A stretch of 64,000 nucleotides of DNA from Atlantibacter sp. RC6. GTDB lineage: Bacteria; Pseudomonadota; Gammaproteobacteria; Enterobacterales; Enterobacteriaceae. Shown here one piece after another: positions 39,068-48,318 of the stretch; the stretch's first letter is position 1, and each line of letters starts with the position of its first letter. Both the position numbers and the translations under genes were made by a program. The DNA lies in assembly GCF_014193285.1 (NCBI RefSeq), contig NZ_JACHZE010000001.1, positions 930,001-994,000 of the forward strand, given 5' to 3'. A model generated the notes under the pieces. It did no database searches, was not told where the DNA came from, and saw only the letters and a list, made by a program, of their open reading frames with translations.

Positions 39068-39522
39068 TTTTTCTTCTCGCTTAGCAACTGCTTCAGGCGT
39101 TGCTGTTCCAGATCGTTTAGCGGTTGGGCGGCGGCCTGCTGCCCTGTTCTGGCGCGGCGTACCACCACGATTATCCCGCCGAGGATAAACAGCGCCGGCA
39201 GCAGCCACAGCACAATCGTCCCCGGCGTGATGGGCGGTTCATAGGTCACGAAGTTGCCGTAACGCGCCACCATATAGTCGATGATCTGCTGTTGAGTCTG
39301 GCCCTGCTGCTGGAGCTCATACACCTTCTGGCGCATATCCGAGGCGATCATAGCGTTGGAATCGGCGATGCTGTTGTTCTGGCATTTCGGGCAGCGTAGT
39401 TGCGCCGTCAGCTCGCGGAACTGCTGCTCCTGAGCTTCATCTTTAAACTGGTAAGTGTCGATGGCGGCAAACACCGAAAACGACAGCAACAGCGCGGCGA
39501 GCAGCGTCAGAATACGGGTCAT
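39064..39522 (-). CDS. ccmH: Cytochrome c maturation protein CcmH
   Basis: Membrane-anchored thiol oxidoreductase of 152 residues that reduces the CxxCH motif of apocytochrome c for haem ligation. Signal peptide MTRILTLLAALLLSFSVFAA, redox motif LRCPKC (Cys44, Cys47), and a C-terminal anchor about 103-123. This is the short two-gene form of CcmH, with CcmI encoded separately, whereas E. coli has one fused protein. It overlaps dsbE and ccmI by 4 bp each. Confidence 0.95.
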   Translation of the reverse strand: MTRILTLLAALLLSFSVFAAIDTYQFKDEAQEQQFRELTAQLRCPKCQNNSIADSNAMIASDMRQKVYELQQQGQTQQQIIDYMVARYGNFVTYEPPITPGTIVLWLLPALFILGGIIVVVRRARTGQQAAAQPLNDLEQQRLKQLLSEKKK

Positions 39523-40079
39523 GCTCCCGCCCCCTGATTGTTGTATTTATCCCACAGGGGTTTGATTTCGTTCTGCCAGACCTGCTCGTTGAGATCCCCG
39601 GCGTGGCGGTAGCGGATAATGCCCTTGCCGTCGATCAGGAAGGTTTCCGGCGCGCCGTATACGCCCAGGTCGAGGCCCAGCATACCGTTGCCGTCGAACA
39701 GGCTCATGGCGTACGGGTTGCCCAGTTCATTCAGCCAGGTAATGGCCTTTTGGCGATCGTCTTTATAGTTCATCCCGACCACCCGCACGCCCTGGGCGGA
39801 GAGGCGGTTAAGGTACTGATGCTCGGCGCGGCAGGTGGGGCACCAGGTCGCCCAGACGTTCAGCAGTACCGGTTTGCCGCTGGTTAGCGCCGCCTGATCG
39901 TAGGTTTTTCCCGGCTCATCCAGCGATTCGAGTTTAAATACCGGCACCGGCTTGCCAATCAGCGCCGATTCCAGGGTGGTGGGGTCGTCGCCGTTAGCGT
40001 TGCGCACCAGTTGCCACAACAGCGCGGCGGCCAGCAGTAAAAAAAGGATTAATGGAATAAACAACACATTACGTTTCAT
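39519..40079 (-). CDS. dsbE: Thiol:disulfide interchange protein DsbE/CcmG
   Basis: Periplasmic thioredoxin-like protein (186 aa), anchored by an N-terminal segment (about 5-24), that keeps apocytochrome c thiols reduced. Active site WATWCPTC with Cys80 and Cys83, the E. coli positions, and the conserved GAPETF cis-proline region. Overlaps ccmF by one base and ccmH by four. Confidence 0.96.
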   Translation of the reverse strand: MKRNVLFIPLILFLLLAAALLWQLVRNANGDDPTTLESALIGKPVPVFKLESLDEPGKTYDQAALTSGKPVLLNVWATWCPTCRAEHQYLNRLSAQGVRVVGMNYKDDRQKAITWLNELGNPYAMSLFDGNGMLGLDLGVYGAPETFLIDGKGIIRYRHAGDLNEQVWQNEIKPLWDKYNNQGAGA

Positions 40080-42028
40080 TATGCCTCCTGCAATGCTTTA
40101 CGCAGGCGATAGCGAGGATCGAACATACTCAACAAGCCGCCCAGCGCCATTAATGCCCCGCCGTACCAAATCCAGCGAACAAAGGGTTTGTAATAAAGCC
40201 GCACCGCCCAACTGCCATCGTCCAGCTCTTCACCCAGCGCCGCGTACAGATCGCGGGTGACGCCGCCGTCAATGGCCGCTTCGGTCATCATCATCATATT
40301 GCTGTTATAGAAGCGCTTCTCGGCATGGAGAGTGGCTTCCGGCTTGCCGTTGCGCAGCACGTCGATCACGCCCACGCCACCGCGCCAGTTCGGCCCGCTG
40401 ACCTCGCGCACCTCTTTGAAAATAAACTGGTACTGATGGATATCGACGCGATCGCCCGCCTTCATGCGCACGTCACGCTCCACGCTGTAGCTCTGGCTAA
40501 AAGCGATCCCGACCACCGTTACCGCCAGGCCAACGTGGCCCAATACCATGCCCCACTGGCTGCGGGAGAGTCTGGTCAGGCCTTTCAGGAACGCATGACG
40601 ATGGGTGGCGCGCTCGTGCAACTCCATCAGCGCCAGCACAAACACCCAAATCGCCATCATCAGCCCGACCACCGTCATGGCTTCAATACGGTCCTGCATC
40701 AGCCACGGCAGCAGTAGCGCGCCCGCCAGGGTAATCACCACCGCAATGCCCAGCCGCTTAAGCACTTTTCCTGGCTCATCGCGACGCCAGCGCACCAGCG
40801 GCCCGATACCCAGCAGCAGCGCGAACGGCACCATCATGGCGGTGAACATCATATTAAAGAACGGCTCGCCGATAGAGATGCTGCCGAGACCCAGCTGTTT
40901 ATGCACCAGCGGCAACAGCGTACCGAGCAGCACCACCAGCATGGCGGCCATCAGCAAAATGTTATTGCCGAGCAGGAAAGTCTCCCGCGACCAGAGATCG
41001 TTTTTTACTCTGGCGCGCACTTTGTTGCCTTTAACCGCATACAGCAGCAGCGAACCGCCGATGGCGATCACCAGCAGGGCGAGGATAAACATGCCGCGCG
41101 CCGGGTCCGAGGCGAAGGAGTGCACCGACACCAGCACACCGGAACGCACCAGGAAGGTGCCCAACAGGCAGAGGGAAAAGGCGGCAATCGCCAGCAGTAC
41201 GGTCCAGGCCTTAAAGCTGCCGCGCTTCTCGGTTACCGCCAGGGAGTGCATCAGCGCAGTGCCCGCCAGCCAGGGCATCAGGGAGGCGTTTTCCACTGGA
41301 TCCCAGAACCACCAACCGCCCCACCCCAGCTCGTAATAGGCCCAGGCGGAGCCCAGCACGATGCCGAGCGTCAGGAAAATCCACGCGGCCTGGGTCCACG
41401 GGCGTGACCAGCGCGCCCAGGCGGTGTCCAGACGCCCCGCCATCAGCGACGCGATAGCAAACGCAAAGGCCACGGAGAAGCCGACATAGCCCATATACAG
41501 CAGCGGCGGATGGAAAATCAGCCCGACATCCTGCAACAGCGGATTCAGATCGCGCCCGTCGATAGGGTACTCCGGCAGCGTGCGGGTAAACGGGTCGGAG
41601 GTGAGCAGAATAAACAGCAGGAAGCCGAAGTTAACCATGCCCATCACGGAAAGCACCCGCGCCACGGAATCCAGCGGCATCCCACGGCTCAGCACCGCCA
41701 CCGCGAAGGTCCAGGCGCTCATCAGCAGCACCCACAGCAGCAGCGAACCTTCATGCGCGCCCCACGTCGCGGCGACGCGATACCACACCGGCAACTCGGC
41801 GTTGGAGTTACTGGCGACGTACATAATGGTGAAGTCGTTCACCACAAAGGCATAAATCAGAATTAAAAACGCCGCGAAAACGCTTAAAAATAGCGCCCAG
41901 GAGAGTGGACGCCCCAGCGCCATCAGCCGAACGTCCTGACGCGCCGCGCCCCATTGCGGGTAGACGCTGAGCAGTAATGAAATCCCTAACGCCAGGCACA
42001 GCAGGAAATTACCCAATTCCGGCATCAT
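40079..42028 (-). CDS. ccmF: Haem lyase subunit CcmF
   Basis: Large membrane protein of 649 residues with about 15 segments that attaches haem from holo-CcmE to apocytochrome c. The tryptophan-rich WWD motif ([19 protein letters not shown]) near residue 230 binds haem, and conserved histidines surround it. Coupled to ccmE by a 4-bp overlap. Confidence 0.97.
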   Translation of the reverse strand: MMPELGNFLLCLALGISLLLSVYPQWGAARQDVRLMALGRPLSWALFLSVFAAFLILIYAFVVNDFTIMYVASNSNAELPVWYRVAATWGAHEGSLLLWVLLMSAWTFAVAVLSRGMPLDSVARVLSVMGMVNFGFLLFILLTSDPFTRTLPEYPIDGRDLNPLLQDVGLIFHPPLLYMGYVGFSVAFAFAIASLMAGRLDTAWARWSRPWTQAAWIFLTLGIVLGSAWAYYELGWGGWWFWDPVENASLMPWLAGTALMHSLAVTEKRGSFKAWTVLLAIAAFSLCLLGTFLVRSGVLVSVHSFASDPARGMFILALLVIAIGGSLLLYAVKGNKVRARVKNDLWSRETFLLGNNILLMAAMLVVLLGTLLPLVHKQLGLGSISIGEPFFNMMFTAMMVPFALLLGIGPLVRWRRDEPGKVLKRLGIAVVITLAGALLLPWLMQDRIEAMTVVGLMMAIWVFVLALMELHERATHRHAFLKGLTRLSRSQWGMVLGHVGLAVTVVGIAFSQSYSVERDVRMKAGDRVDIHQYQFIFKEVREVSGPNWRGGVGVIDVLRNGKPEATLHAEKRFYNSNMMMMTEAAIDGGVTRDLYAALGEELDDGSWAVRLYYKPFVRWIWYGGALMALGGLLSMFDPRYRLRKALQEA

Positions 42029-42504
42029 GAGCGGTTATCCTTATAGGCGTCTGCCGGACGGTGATGATTCTCTTCCATTGCCGCTTTCACTTCCGGCGGC
42101 GTATAGTTTTCGTCGTGCTTCGCCAGCACTTCTTTGGCGACAATCACATTGCCTGGCTCCAGTACTCCCTGCGCGACCACGCCCTGCCCCTCGCGGAACA
42201 GATCCGGCAGAATGCCCTCATAGCTGACATCCACCACGCCGCGGGCGTCATAGATCTTAAAGCTCACTTTCAGGGACTGATTATCGCGCTTGACGCTGCC
42301 CGGCATCACCATGCCGCCGACGCGCAAACGCTGGCCCGGCTCCGGCTTCACCTGGGTTTCGTTTTTGCCGTTGATGATTTCGCCCGGCGTATAGAACAGG
42401 TCGATATTGGCGCGCAGCGCATACAGCGTGAGTGTAATCGTGATGCCAATCCCCATTAACACCATCACCGCCAGCCAGAGTCGATTTTTACGACGCGGAT
42501 TCAT
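42025..42504 (-). CDS. ccmE: Periplasmic haem chaperone CcmE
   Basis: Binds haem covalently through His130 ([12 protein letters not shown], the conserved HxxxY motif) and delivers it to CcmF. 159 residues; one N-terminal membrane anchor (about 9-29) then a beta-barrel (OB-fold) domain. The C-terminal tail is flexible and charged. Overlaps ccmD and ccmF by 4 bp. Confidence 0.97.
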   Translation of the reverse strand: MNPRRKNRLWLAVMVLMGIGITITLTLYALRANIDLFYTPGEIINGKNETQVKPEPGQRLRVGGMVMPGSVKRDNQSLKVSFKIYDARGVVDVSYEGILPDLFREGQGVVAQGVLEPGNVIVAKEVLAKHDENYTPPEVKAAMEENHHRPADAYKDNRS

Positions 42505-42719
42505 CCGGTCACCTCCTGTGTGGGATGTTGGGCATTTTTAATCCGGCGCTCCCGTCCCTGCTGGCGGCGGACATCCGCCAGCAGCGCTTTACGCTGCCAC
42601 AGGGTATGGGCCAACAGCAACGCCAGCGGAATAAAGGTAAAAGCCACGGCCAGCCAGACATAGAAGGCGTAACCGCCCATGGCGAAAAATTCACTCAGGC
42701 TACCAAAGGCGACGTTCAT
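42501..42719 (-). CDS. ccmD: Haem exporter protein CcmD
   Basis: Small membrane protein of 72 residues with a single segment (about 15-37, [21 protein letters not shown]) and a basic cytoplasmic tail. It helps release holo-CcmE from CcmABC. It overlaps ccmC and ccmE by 4 bp, within the fully overlapping ccm operon. Confidence 0.94.
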   Translation of the reverse strand: MNVAFGSLSEFFAMGGYAFYVWLAVAFTFIPLALLLAHTLWQRKALLADVRRQQGRERRIKNAQHPTQEVTG

Positions 42720-43456
42720 GACAGGCTCCTTCCTTTATTAGCAATCTCTTCAACCCAGGGACGACGGCGATCCTGCATCAGGATCAGGGTGCGCAGGCGC
42801 ATTAAGGCCAGGGTAACGAACAGGCCGAGGAACCCGAAAATCGACCAGCGCAGCGGAATACGCATCGAAGGATCGATGGATTTCTGCATGTTGGTCGACC
42901 CCTGGTGCAGGGTATTCCACCATTCAACAGAGAAGTGAATAATCGGCAGGTTAACCACGCCGACCAGCACCAGGATCCCTGCGGCGCGCCCGGCGAGGCG
43001 GCGGTCATCGAAAGCGTTGTACAGCGCGATCACCCCAACGTACAGGAACAGCAGCACCAGCTCCGAGGTTAAACGGGCGTCCCAAATCCACCAGGTGCCC
43101 CACATCGGCTTGCCCCAGGCGGACCCGGTCACCAACGCGATAAAGGTATACACCGCACCTACCGGGGCCATGGCCGCCACCGCCAGATCGGACATTTTGA
43201 TCTGCCACACCAGGCCGATAAACGCGGCAATCGCCATCCAGGCGTAAATCCCCATCGACCAGATGGCCGCCGGGACGTGGATGTACATGATGCGATAACT
43301 TTGTCCCTGCTGATAATCCGCCGGCGCCCAGACAAATCCCCAAATCACGCCGACTAACAGCATCACAATGCTGATGACGGCAAACAGAGGAACCAGACGC
43401 CCGCAGAGGTGGTAGAGTCGCTCTGGTTTCGCAAGCTGATGCAAGAATTTCCACAT
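42716..43456 (-). CDS. ccmC: Haem exporter protein CcmC
   Basis: Membrane protein of 246 residues with six segments that loads haem on CcmE. The WWD motif reads WGTWWIWDARLTSEL (about 125-140), flanked by conserved periplasmic histidines (YIHVPAAIWSM). It follows ccmB by 46 bp, the longest gap in the operon. Confidence 0.96.
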   Translation of the reverse strand: MWKFLHQLAKPERLYHLCGRLVPLFAVISIVMLLVGVIWGFVWAPADYQQGQSYRIMYIHVPAAIWSMGIYAWMAIAAFIGLVWQIKMSDLAVAAMAPVGAVYTFIALVTGSAWGKPMWGTWWIWDARLTSELVLLFLYVGVIALYNAFDDRRLAGRAAGILVLVGVVNLPIIHFSVEWWNTLHQGSTNMQKSIDPSMRIPLRWSIFGFLGLFVTLALMRLRTLILMQDRRRPWVEEIANKGRSLS

Positions 43457-43502
43457 AGTTATTGGCTCACAAAGCTAAGTTAGCGCCCACTTTTGCGGGC
43501 AA

Positions 43503-44162
43503 TTATTGAATACTGATCCGCAGCGCCGCCGCGGTGGCAAACGGGCATAGCGTGGCGCTCGCCGCCAGGAACGCGCCCAGAATCGCCATGTATCCTTCAA
43601 CCGGTAACGCCATTGAGGCGGCATCCATCGCCGCCGTCGCGAAAATTAACAGCGGAATGGTGAGCGGCAGCACCAGCAGGCTCAGCAGCACGCCGCCGCG
43701 ACGTAATCCCACGGTCAGGCCAACGCCCACCGCGCCGAGAAAACTCAGGGTCGGCGTGCCCAACGTCAGCGTCAGGGCCATCACCCACCAGGTATGCACA
43801 TCGAGCCCTAACAGCATCGCCGCCAGCGGAGACAGCACGATCAGCGGCAGGCCGGTGACCACCCAGTGAGCGGTCACTTTCGCTAACACCACGGCGGGCA
43901 AAGGCAGCGGCAGCAGCATGAGTTGTTCGAGGGAGCCGTCCTGCCAGTCGTCGCGGAACAGCCGTTCCATGCCCAACAACGCAGCCAGCAGCGCCGCCAC
44001 CCACACCACGCCGGGGGCGATACGCGCCAGCAATTGCGGCTCAGGGCCGATACCCAGCGGGAACAGCGTGATAACAATCAGGAAAAACCACAGCGGGTTA
44101 ACGATCTCCGCCCCTTTGCGCAGGGCCAGATGTATTTCTCGGGTGAATATTTGCCACATCAT
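43503..44162 (-). CDS. ccmB: Haem exporter permease CcmB
   Basis: Permease of the CcmAB ABC transporter (219 aa, six membrane segments) that powers release of holo-CcmE. It is nearly co-linear with E. coli CcmB ([30 protein letters not shown]). Two ATGs are adjacent (44162 and 44159); both overlap the ccmA stop and I keep the first, which matches the double Met of E. coli. Confidence 0.95.
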   Translation of the reverse strand: MMWQIFTREIHLALRKGAEIVNPLWFFLIVITLFPLGIGPEPQLLARIAPGVVWVAALLAALLGMERLFRDDWQDGSLEQLMLLPLPLPAVVLAKVTAHWVVTGLPLIVLSPLAAMLLGLDVHTWWVMALTLTLGTPTLSFLGAVGVGLTVGLRRGGVLLSLLVLPLTIPLLIFATAAMDAASMALPVEGYMAILGAFLAASATLCPFATAAALRISIQ

Positions 44163-44776
44163 GACACCACCCCTTGCGGCAGCGTCAGCTTGCGAAAAGC
44201 ACAACTCACCGGACGCAGCGGCTGATGGGTGGTCAGCAGCACGCTGCCCCCTTGTGCGGCATGGGCTTCGAGACGGCAGGTCAGCTTTTCGATACCCGCC
44301 GGATCCAGCGCGGTAAAAGGCTCATCCAGAATCCACAACTTTGCAGCGCTCAACCACAGCCGCGCCAGCGCCACGCGCCGCTGTTGCCCGGCGGAAAGCT
44401 GGCCTACCGCGATATCCTCATAACCCAGCAGGCCAATCGCCGCGAGGGCGTCCCAGCGCGCTTTCATTGCCGAATCCGCATGGAAAAAGCGCAGGTTTTC
44501 ATCCGCCGTCAGCACCGCCTTGATACCCGGTTGGTGCCCCAGCCACAGGAGCTGGTGATGGAAACTGTCACGCGCCCGTTTGATTAATTCGCCCTGCCAT
44601 TTCACCTCGCCCTCTTCCGGCGTGGCGAGGCCGCTAAGTATGCGTAACAGCGAGGTTTTCCCCGCGCCATTGACCCCAGCGATTTGGAAAATTTCACCCG
44701 GATTGAGGGAAAATGACAGCCCGCGAAACAAAACGCGTTCATCACGAATACATGAGAGATTGAGGACGTCGAGCAT
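44159..44776 (-). CDS. ccmA: Haem exporter ATP-binding protein CcmA
   Basis: ATPase of the CcmAB transporter, first gene of ccmABCDEFGHI, 205 residues. Walker [10 protein letters not shown] (34-42), signature LSAGQQRR, Walker B LWILDEPF. In this organism the operon sits between mlaA and yfdC, whereas in E. coli it is with the nap genes. The upstream gap to the divergent yfdC is about 200 bp. Confidence 0.96.
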   Translation of the reverse strand: MLDVLNLSCIRDERVLFRGLSFSLNPGEIFQIAGVNGAGKTSLLRILSGLATPEEGEVKWQGELIKRARDSFHHQLLWLGHQPGIKAVLTADENLRFFHADSAMKARWDALAAIGLLGYEDIAVGQLSAGQQRRVALARLWLSAAKLWILDEPFTALDPAGIEKLTCRLEAHAAQGGSVLLTTHQPLRPVSCAFRKLTLPQGVVS

Positions 44777-44975
44777 CCAGACAGCTCCTTCTGAAATGGC
44801 AAGGAATCATAACACAGAGTGATTGCAGGCCTTAAATGCCAGACGGCAGAAATGCTACCCCAAAAGGAGTAATGATGCCTGCCAGATCAAAAAGACACCG
44901 AATTATCGGGAAATGGCCGTTGGTTTTCCCAAAACCGCTACGCTTAAAGGACATTCACTGCGAGGCAAAGACATC

Positions 44976-45935
44976 ATGGACAAACTCAAAGAAGACAAAA
45001 TTGAGGATGAAAAAATTGGCGAATCCGGTGAAGAGCTGGAAGTAGAGAGCGAAGAGAAGAAGAGCGGAAAAGATATCGAACTGGATGAAGAACGCCTGCC
45101 CTCCCGGGCGATGGCCATCCACGAACATATCCGCCAGGATGGGGAAAAGGAGATGGAACGCGACGCCATGGCGCTGCTGTGGTCGGCTATCGCCGCCGGG
45201 CTTTCTATGGGCGCGTCGCTGCTGGGCAAAGGGATTTTTCACGTTCATCTGGAAGGCGTACCGGGCGGTTTTTTACTGGAAAATTTCGGCTACACCCTGG
45301 GGTTTATTATCGTGATCATGGCGCGTCAGCAGCTGTTCACCGAGAACACTGTCACCGCCGTTTTACCGGTCATGCAAAACCCCACCGGCAGCAATTTTTT
45401 ACTGTTGCTGCGGCTGTGGAGTGTAGTGCTGTTAGGTAACCTGATCGGCACCGGGCTGGCGGCGTTGGCCTTCGAATTTATGCCAATTTTTGATGAAACG
45501 ACCCGCGAGGCGTTCGTTAATATCGGCCTGAAAGTGATGGAAAACACGCCGGGCGAGATGTTCGCCAATGCGATAGTCTCCGGCTGGCTCATCGCCACCA
45601 TGGTGTGGATGTTCCCCTCGGCAGGGCCAGCGAAAATTTTTGTGATCATCATTATGACCTGGCTTATCGCGCTGGGCGATACCACCCATATCGTAGTGGG
45701 CACCGTGGAAATCCTGTATCTGGTGTTCAACGGCGACATTCACTGGACCGAGTTCGTCTGGCCTTTCGCCCTGCCGACCCTGGCCGGCAATATCTGCGGC
45801 GGTACCTTTATCTTTGCGCTGATGAGCCATGCGCAAATCCGTAACGATATGAGCACCAAGAAAAAAGCGGAAGCCAAAGCGCGGCAAAAAAAACAGGAGC
45901 AGCGTCAGAAAAAACAGCAGGCTTCGCAGCAGTAA
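44976..45935 (+). CDS. yfdC: FNT-family inner-membrane transporter YfdC
   Basis: Formate/nitrite transporter family protein of 319 residues. A highly charged N-terminus (Glu/Lys-rich, about 1-55) precedes six membrane segments with the FNT motifs (GLSMGASLLGKGIF, NAIVSGWLIATMVW, GDTTHIVVG). The C-terminal tail is Lys/Gln-rich. Its substrate is unknown. I start at the ATG at 44976 because it gives MDKLKEDK, in line with E. coli YfdC (310 aa); the open frame reaches back to 44823 without conservation. It lies directly before argW, as in E. coli. Confidence 0.9.
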   Translation: MDKLKEDKIEDEKIGESGEELEVESEEKKSGKDIELDEERLPSRAMAIHEHIRQDGEKEMERDAMALLWSAIAAGLSMGASLLGKGIFHVHLEGVPGGFLLENFGYTLGFIIVIMARQQLFTENTVTAVLPVMQNPTGSNFLLLLRLWSVVLLGNLIGTGLAALAFEFMPIFDETTREAFVNIGLKVMENTPGEMFANAIVSGWLIATMVWMFPSAGPAKIFVIIIMTWLIALGDTTHIVVGTVEILYLVFNGDIHWTEFVWPFALPTLAGNICGGTFIFALMSHAQIRNDMSTKKKAEAKARQKKQEQRQKKQQASQQ

Positions 45936-45969
45936 TGGCGATGGAATGAGCAATCAGGCGGCTAAGCCC

Positions 45970-45997
45970 TTAACGCAGCACTAAAAACGAGTATACT
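45970..45997 (+). promoter_or_regulatory. Promoter of argW
   Basis: TTAACG (45970-45975) and TATACT (45992-45997), 16-bp spacing, ending 11 bp before the tRNA. Fits a sigma-70 tRNA promoter. Confidence 0.7.
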
Positions 45998-46008
45998 AAC
46001 GCCGCCTT

Positions 46009-46080
46009 GTCCCCTTAGTTAAATGGATATAACGAGCCCCTCCTAAGGGCTAGTTGCAGGTTCGATTCCTGCAGGGGACA
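46009..46080 (+). tRNA. argW: tRNA-Arg (anticodon CCT) without encoded CCA
   Basis: Full cloverleaf: acceptor GTCCCCT / AGGGGAC, discriminator A, anticodon loop with CTCCTAA in CCCCTCCTAAGGG, and T-arm GCAGGTTCGATTCCTGC. Nearly identical to E. coli argW, which reads the rare AGG codon. The bases after the discriminator are AATCC, not CCA, so the mature 3' end must be added by CCA nucleotidyltransferase. In E. coli the CCA is encoded, and argW is a prophage attachment site; loss of CCA suggests replacement of the flank by an integrated element. Confidence 0.96.
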
Positions 46081-46269
46081 AATCCTCCAAATCAAGCTCC
46101 TTTATCAACCCCCCCCCACCGGATAAGGCGTTAAACCGCAAATCCTCTCCCTGGTTATTAACTGAATAATATTTACAGAATCTGATTTCTTATCAGTCAG
46201 CATTTTTCTACCTCATCTCATCCCGAAAAGGAGTTAAGAAGTTTTTTTGACCCTAAAAGGTGGCCTTAA
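46081..46269. other. Non-coding gap after argW
   Basis: About 190 bp holding a run of nine C (46109-46117), a short GGATAAGGCG stretch and AT-rich sequence, then the ribosome site AAAGGTGG before the first island gene. No integrase, no second copy of the argW 3' end and no clear promoter seen. Confidence 0.5.
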
Positions 46270-46821
46270 GTGATAAGAGAAATGAACGACATAGATCGGG
46301 GCGGATTACGGTTACTGACGCTGGGTGAAATTAACCTGGCGCGCACACTTTACGCTTTTAGCATCCGTTATAACGAAGTCTGGATCCACCGCAGCAGCTA
46401 TCTACCGTTTAACCTACAAAAGAACAATTACGCCATGACGCCAAACGGCGAACTTTACTTTCAGGAAGGTTCTTATGAGCCTGATTTTTCGCAGCCACAT
46501 ACAAATAATGATCGTGTGGGCGGACAGCATCTATTTTTACATGAAATGATGCATGTCTGGCAGCACCAACGTGGAATGATGGTGAGAACCCGGGGATTGT
46601 TCTCCTGGGCCGTTGATTACGAATACTCACTGGATAAAGCTACTCTTTTGGATTATGGATTGGAGCAGCAGGCCGCATTGGTTGCTGATTATTGGCTACT
46701 TAAAACGTATGGATTTGGCAACCGGACGGATTTGTACCGCTTGAAAGATTACAACCCTTCTGAGTCTGCTCTTAGTCTCATGGCCCGCTACAAAAAAGTA
46801 TTGGGGAGATTTCCGCATTGA
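46270..46821 (+). CDS. HExxH peptidase-like protein of an orphan T6SS cassette
   Basis: Protein of 183 residues without signal peptide. Zincin motif HEMMHVWQHQ (His91, Glu92, His95) and a downstream conserved segment LLDYGLEQQAALVADYW with Glu132 as the likely third metal ligand. Such enterobacterial proteins are often annotated 'vgr-related' or 'secretion protein Rhs' and occur beside hcp or vgrG genes; activity has to my knowledge not been settled. Starts at GTG 46270 (6-7 nt after AAAGGTGG); ATG 46282 is an alternative. The stop overlaps the start of the next gene, so the two are coupled. Role as a type VI effector or cell-wall enzyme is inferred. Confidence 0.8.
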   Translation: MIREMNDIDRGGLRLLTLGEINLARTLYAFSIRYNEVWIHRSSYLPFNLQKNNYAMTPNGELYFQEGSYEPDFSQPHTNNDRVGGQHLFLHEMMHVWQHQRGMMVRTRGLFSWAVDYEYSLDKATLLDYGLEQQAALVADYWLLKTYGFGNRTDLYRLKDYNPSESALSLMARYKKVLGRFPH

Positions 46822-47171
46822 AACGATACCTATTGATCCCTGTCTTGCTTGTGCTGACTGGATGTGGCGCAGGAGACCGGTTGCCCGCATGGCGTAGCTT
46901 TCCCATACTGAACGATTTACTTTGCTTCTCCGTGAATAAATCAGATGTTCTAAGCCGCTACGGCGTCTATTCAGAGCAGGGTAGCGACTACAAGACATTA
47001 GCGGAAAAGTCGCGCGTAACGCTCTCCTATCCTGAATCATGCGTAAAATTACCGCTAACCCCTGGCTACATCTATGCCACGTCATACACGCTGAACGGAG
47101 AGAACTACCGCTACAACTTCTTTATCGACAAAAACGGACAAGTACTCAGTACTCAAGCAGGAGAGCAATGA
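46818..47171 (+). CDS. Putative T6SS-associated periplasmic lipoprotein (immunity-like)
   Basis: 117-residue lipoprotein starting at TTG (46818), which overlaps the TGA of the peptidase gene and has GGGGAG 9 nt upstream. Signal MKRYLLIPVLLVLTGC with lipobox LTGC (Cys16); residue 17 is Gly, so outer-membrane sorting is possible. The mature part has two further Cys (about 36 and 76). Proteins of this type are encoded next to enterobacterial type VI effectors and are thought to be immunity lipoproteins. Its place between peptidase and hcp supports that reading; no direct proof in the sequence. Confidence 0.75.
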   Translation: MKRYLLIPVLLVLTGCGAGDRLPAWRSFPILNDLLCFSVNKSDVLSRYGVYSEQGSDYKTLAEKSRVTLSYPESCVKLPLTPGYIYATSYTLNGENYRYNFFIDKNGQVLSTQAGEQ

Positions 47172-47677
47172 TGTCATTACCAGCCTACATGTATATTTAT
47201 GACGAGAATGGGCAACAGATTAAAGGCAGTTGCCAGGCGCTGGGTCGTGAAGGCGCAATTGAGATTATGAATAGCGGGTACAGCATGTACCAGGTGACTT
47301 GTTCCAACACTGGCAAGCTTATGGGAGCTCGTCAGCACAATGGATTTAAACTGCACAAAGAGATTGATAAAACCTCACCATTTTTTGCCGTGGCGTTGTG
47401 CCAGAGCCGCCGATTGCAAAAGGCCGTGATCCACTATTATGACATTAACGACGCAGGGATTGAATACGAAATTTACCGCGTTACGCTGACCAGCATTGTT
47501 ATCATGAGCCTTGATGCTGCGCACGCATATATGCCAGGTTCTCATACCCCCGGTATGATGGAAAATATTGTCATTTCTTATGCGGGTATTGAGTGGTTTT
47601 ACATTGCAGGGAATATTAAATATGACGACGACTGGAGTCGTCCCGTTGGCTACAACCGACAACAGCAGGTACGCTGA
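47171..47677 (+). CDS. hcp: Hcp-family type VI secretion protein
   Basis: Hexameric tube protein of the type VI secretion system, or a specialised Hcp that carries a cargo. 168 residues beginning MSLPAYMYIYDENGQQIKGSC, with the family features GREGAIEIMNSGY and NIVISYAGIEWFY. AGGAG stands 7 nt before this ATG; the ATG one codon earlier overlaps the lipoprotein stop. No other type VI structural gene (tssB/C, tssK, clpV, vgrG) is in the window, so it must rely on machinery elsewhere or be a relic. The C-terminus (YDDDWSRPVGYNRQQQVR) is short and holds no toxin domain. Confidence 0.88.
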   Translation: MSLPAYMYIYDENGQQIKGSCQALGREGAIEIMNSGYSMYQVTCSNTGKLMGARQHNGFKLHKEIDKTSPFFAVALCQSRRLQKAVIHYYDINDAGIEYEIYRVTLTSIVIMSLDAAHAYMPGSHTPGMMENIVISYAGIEWFYIAGNIKYDDDWSRPVGYNRQQQVR

Positions 47678-47714
47678 GTAGATATTATAACCAAAAACGC
47701 TCATGTTTATTTTC

Positions 47715-47854
47715 TCAAAATGGCGTTCCTTACCTTACCGGCCGCCATTTTTCTTCTACTTTACACACCCGCTACTTTCCCGTTCCATTTTTACTTAAGT
47801 CGCAATCAAATTCACTAATATATTCTCAATTTGGAAAGGCTAAGCAAAACCCTG
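47715..47854. repeat. Flanking direct repeat, copy A
   Basis: Begins with a hairpin (AAAATGGCG 47717-47725 / CGCCATTTTT 47743-47752), then a 41-bp tail at 47771-47811 identical at 35 of 41 positions to 56823-56863, and ends with CAAAACCCTG, also present in copy B. Lies 38 bp after the hcp stop. Together with copy B it brackets a 9-kb segment that includes the restriction system. Confidence 0.75.
47717..47752. terminator. Terminator-like hairpin after hcp
   Basis: AAAATGGCG ... CGCCATTTTT, 9-bp stem with 17-nt loop followed by T5, 40 bp after the hcp stop; it forms the left end of repeat copy A. Confidence 0.6.
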
Positions 47855-47917
47855 ATTGCACCATAAGAGTATAAATGTATAGTTATTATACATTTGACAG
47901 AAAGGGATTTAATTTGA

Positions 47918-48283
47918 ATGAACGCAATCGATAATAAATTGATAATCTTCACCACCAAAAAAAGATTCAATGACAGAAATACCGATGATATGCAAAGCGG
48001 CGATATTAATACTGCTATACTAAAAAATCATTACCATCTCGGGCAAGTATCAACATTCATTGACTGGACAACTTATAGTCCATCTTATAAACATCCCTAC
48101 CTAAATTCAATCCCTGCCGTAAGCCGAGAAAAAGCCATTGCGATTCTCTATGACGAGTTAAGAATTCAATCGTATATATTTTCTTTCCATGGCTCTTATC
48201 AGGGGGTGATCAAAGATCTTTTCCAGGATCTGGTTTGTCCTTCAGCGAGCAAAGCATCTAGCTCAAAAACCATTTTTCACTAA
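47918..48283 (+). pseudogene. Short DUF3289-like gene, probably truncated
   Basis: 121 codons (MNAIDNKLIIFTTKKRFNDRN...) with a good ribosome site (AAAGGGA). The first ~105 residues resemble, from memory, the N-terminal part of enterobacterial DUF3289 proteins found near type VI genes, which are about 250-300 residues long (segments TTKKRFNDRNTDDM and SYIFSFHGSYQGVI). The last residues (CPSASKASSSKTIFH) look unlike the family, and the frame then stops, so a C-terminal deletion is likely. Base composition is AT-rich compared with the backbone. If the family link is wrong it is simply an unknown short protein. Confidence 0.55.
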
Positions 48284-48318
48284 TTTTGAAGCTAATATAA
48301 CATTGACAGGAGAAACCA

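Noticed and set aside
46109-46117. Nine-C run as a phase-variation switch
   Set aside because: It lies in non-coding sequence more than 150 bp before the next gene, with no promoter elements placed around it.
47039-47170. Longer N-terminus for hcp
   Set aside because: It lies inside the lipoprotein gene in another frame; the ATG at 47171 has a good ribosome site and the Hcp N-terminus.
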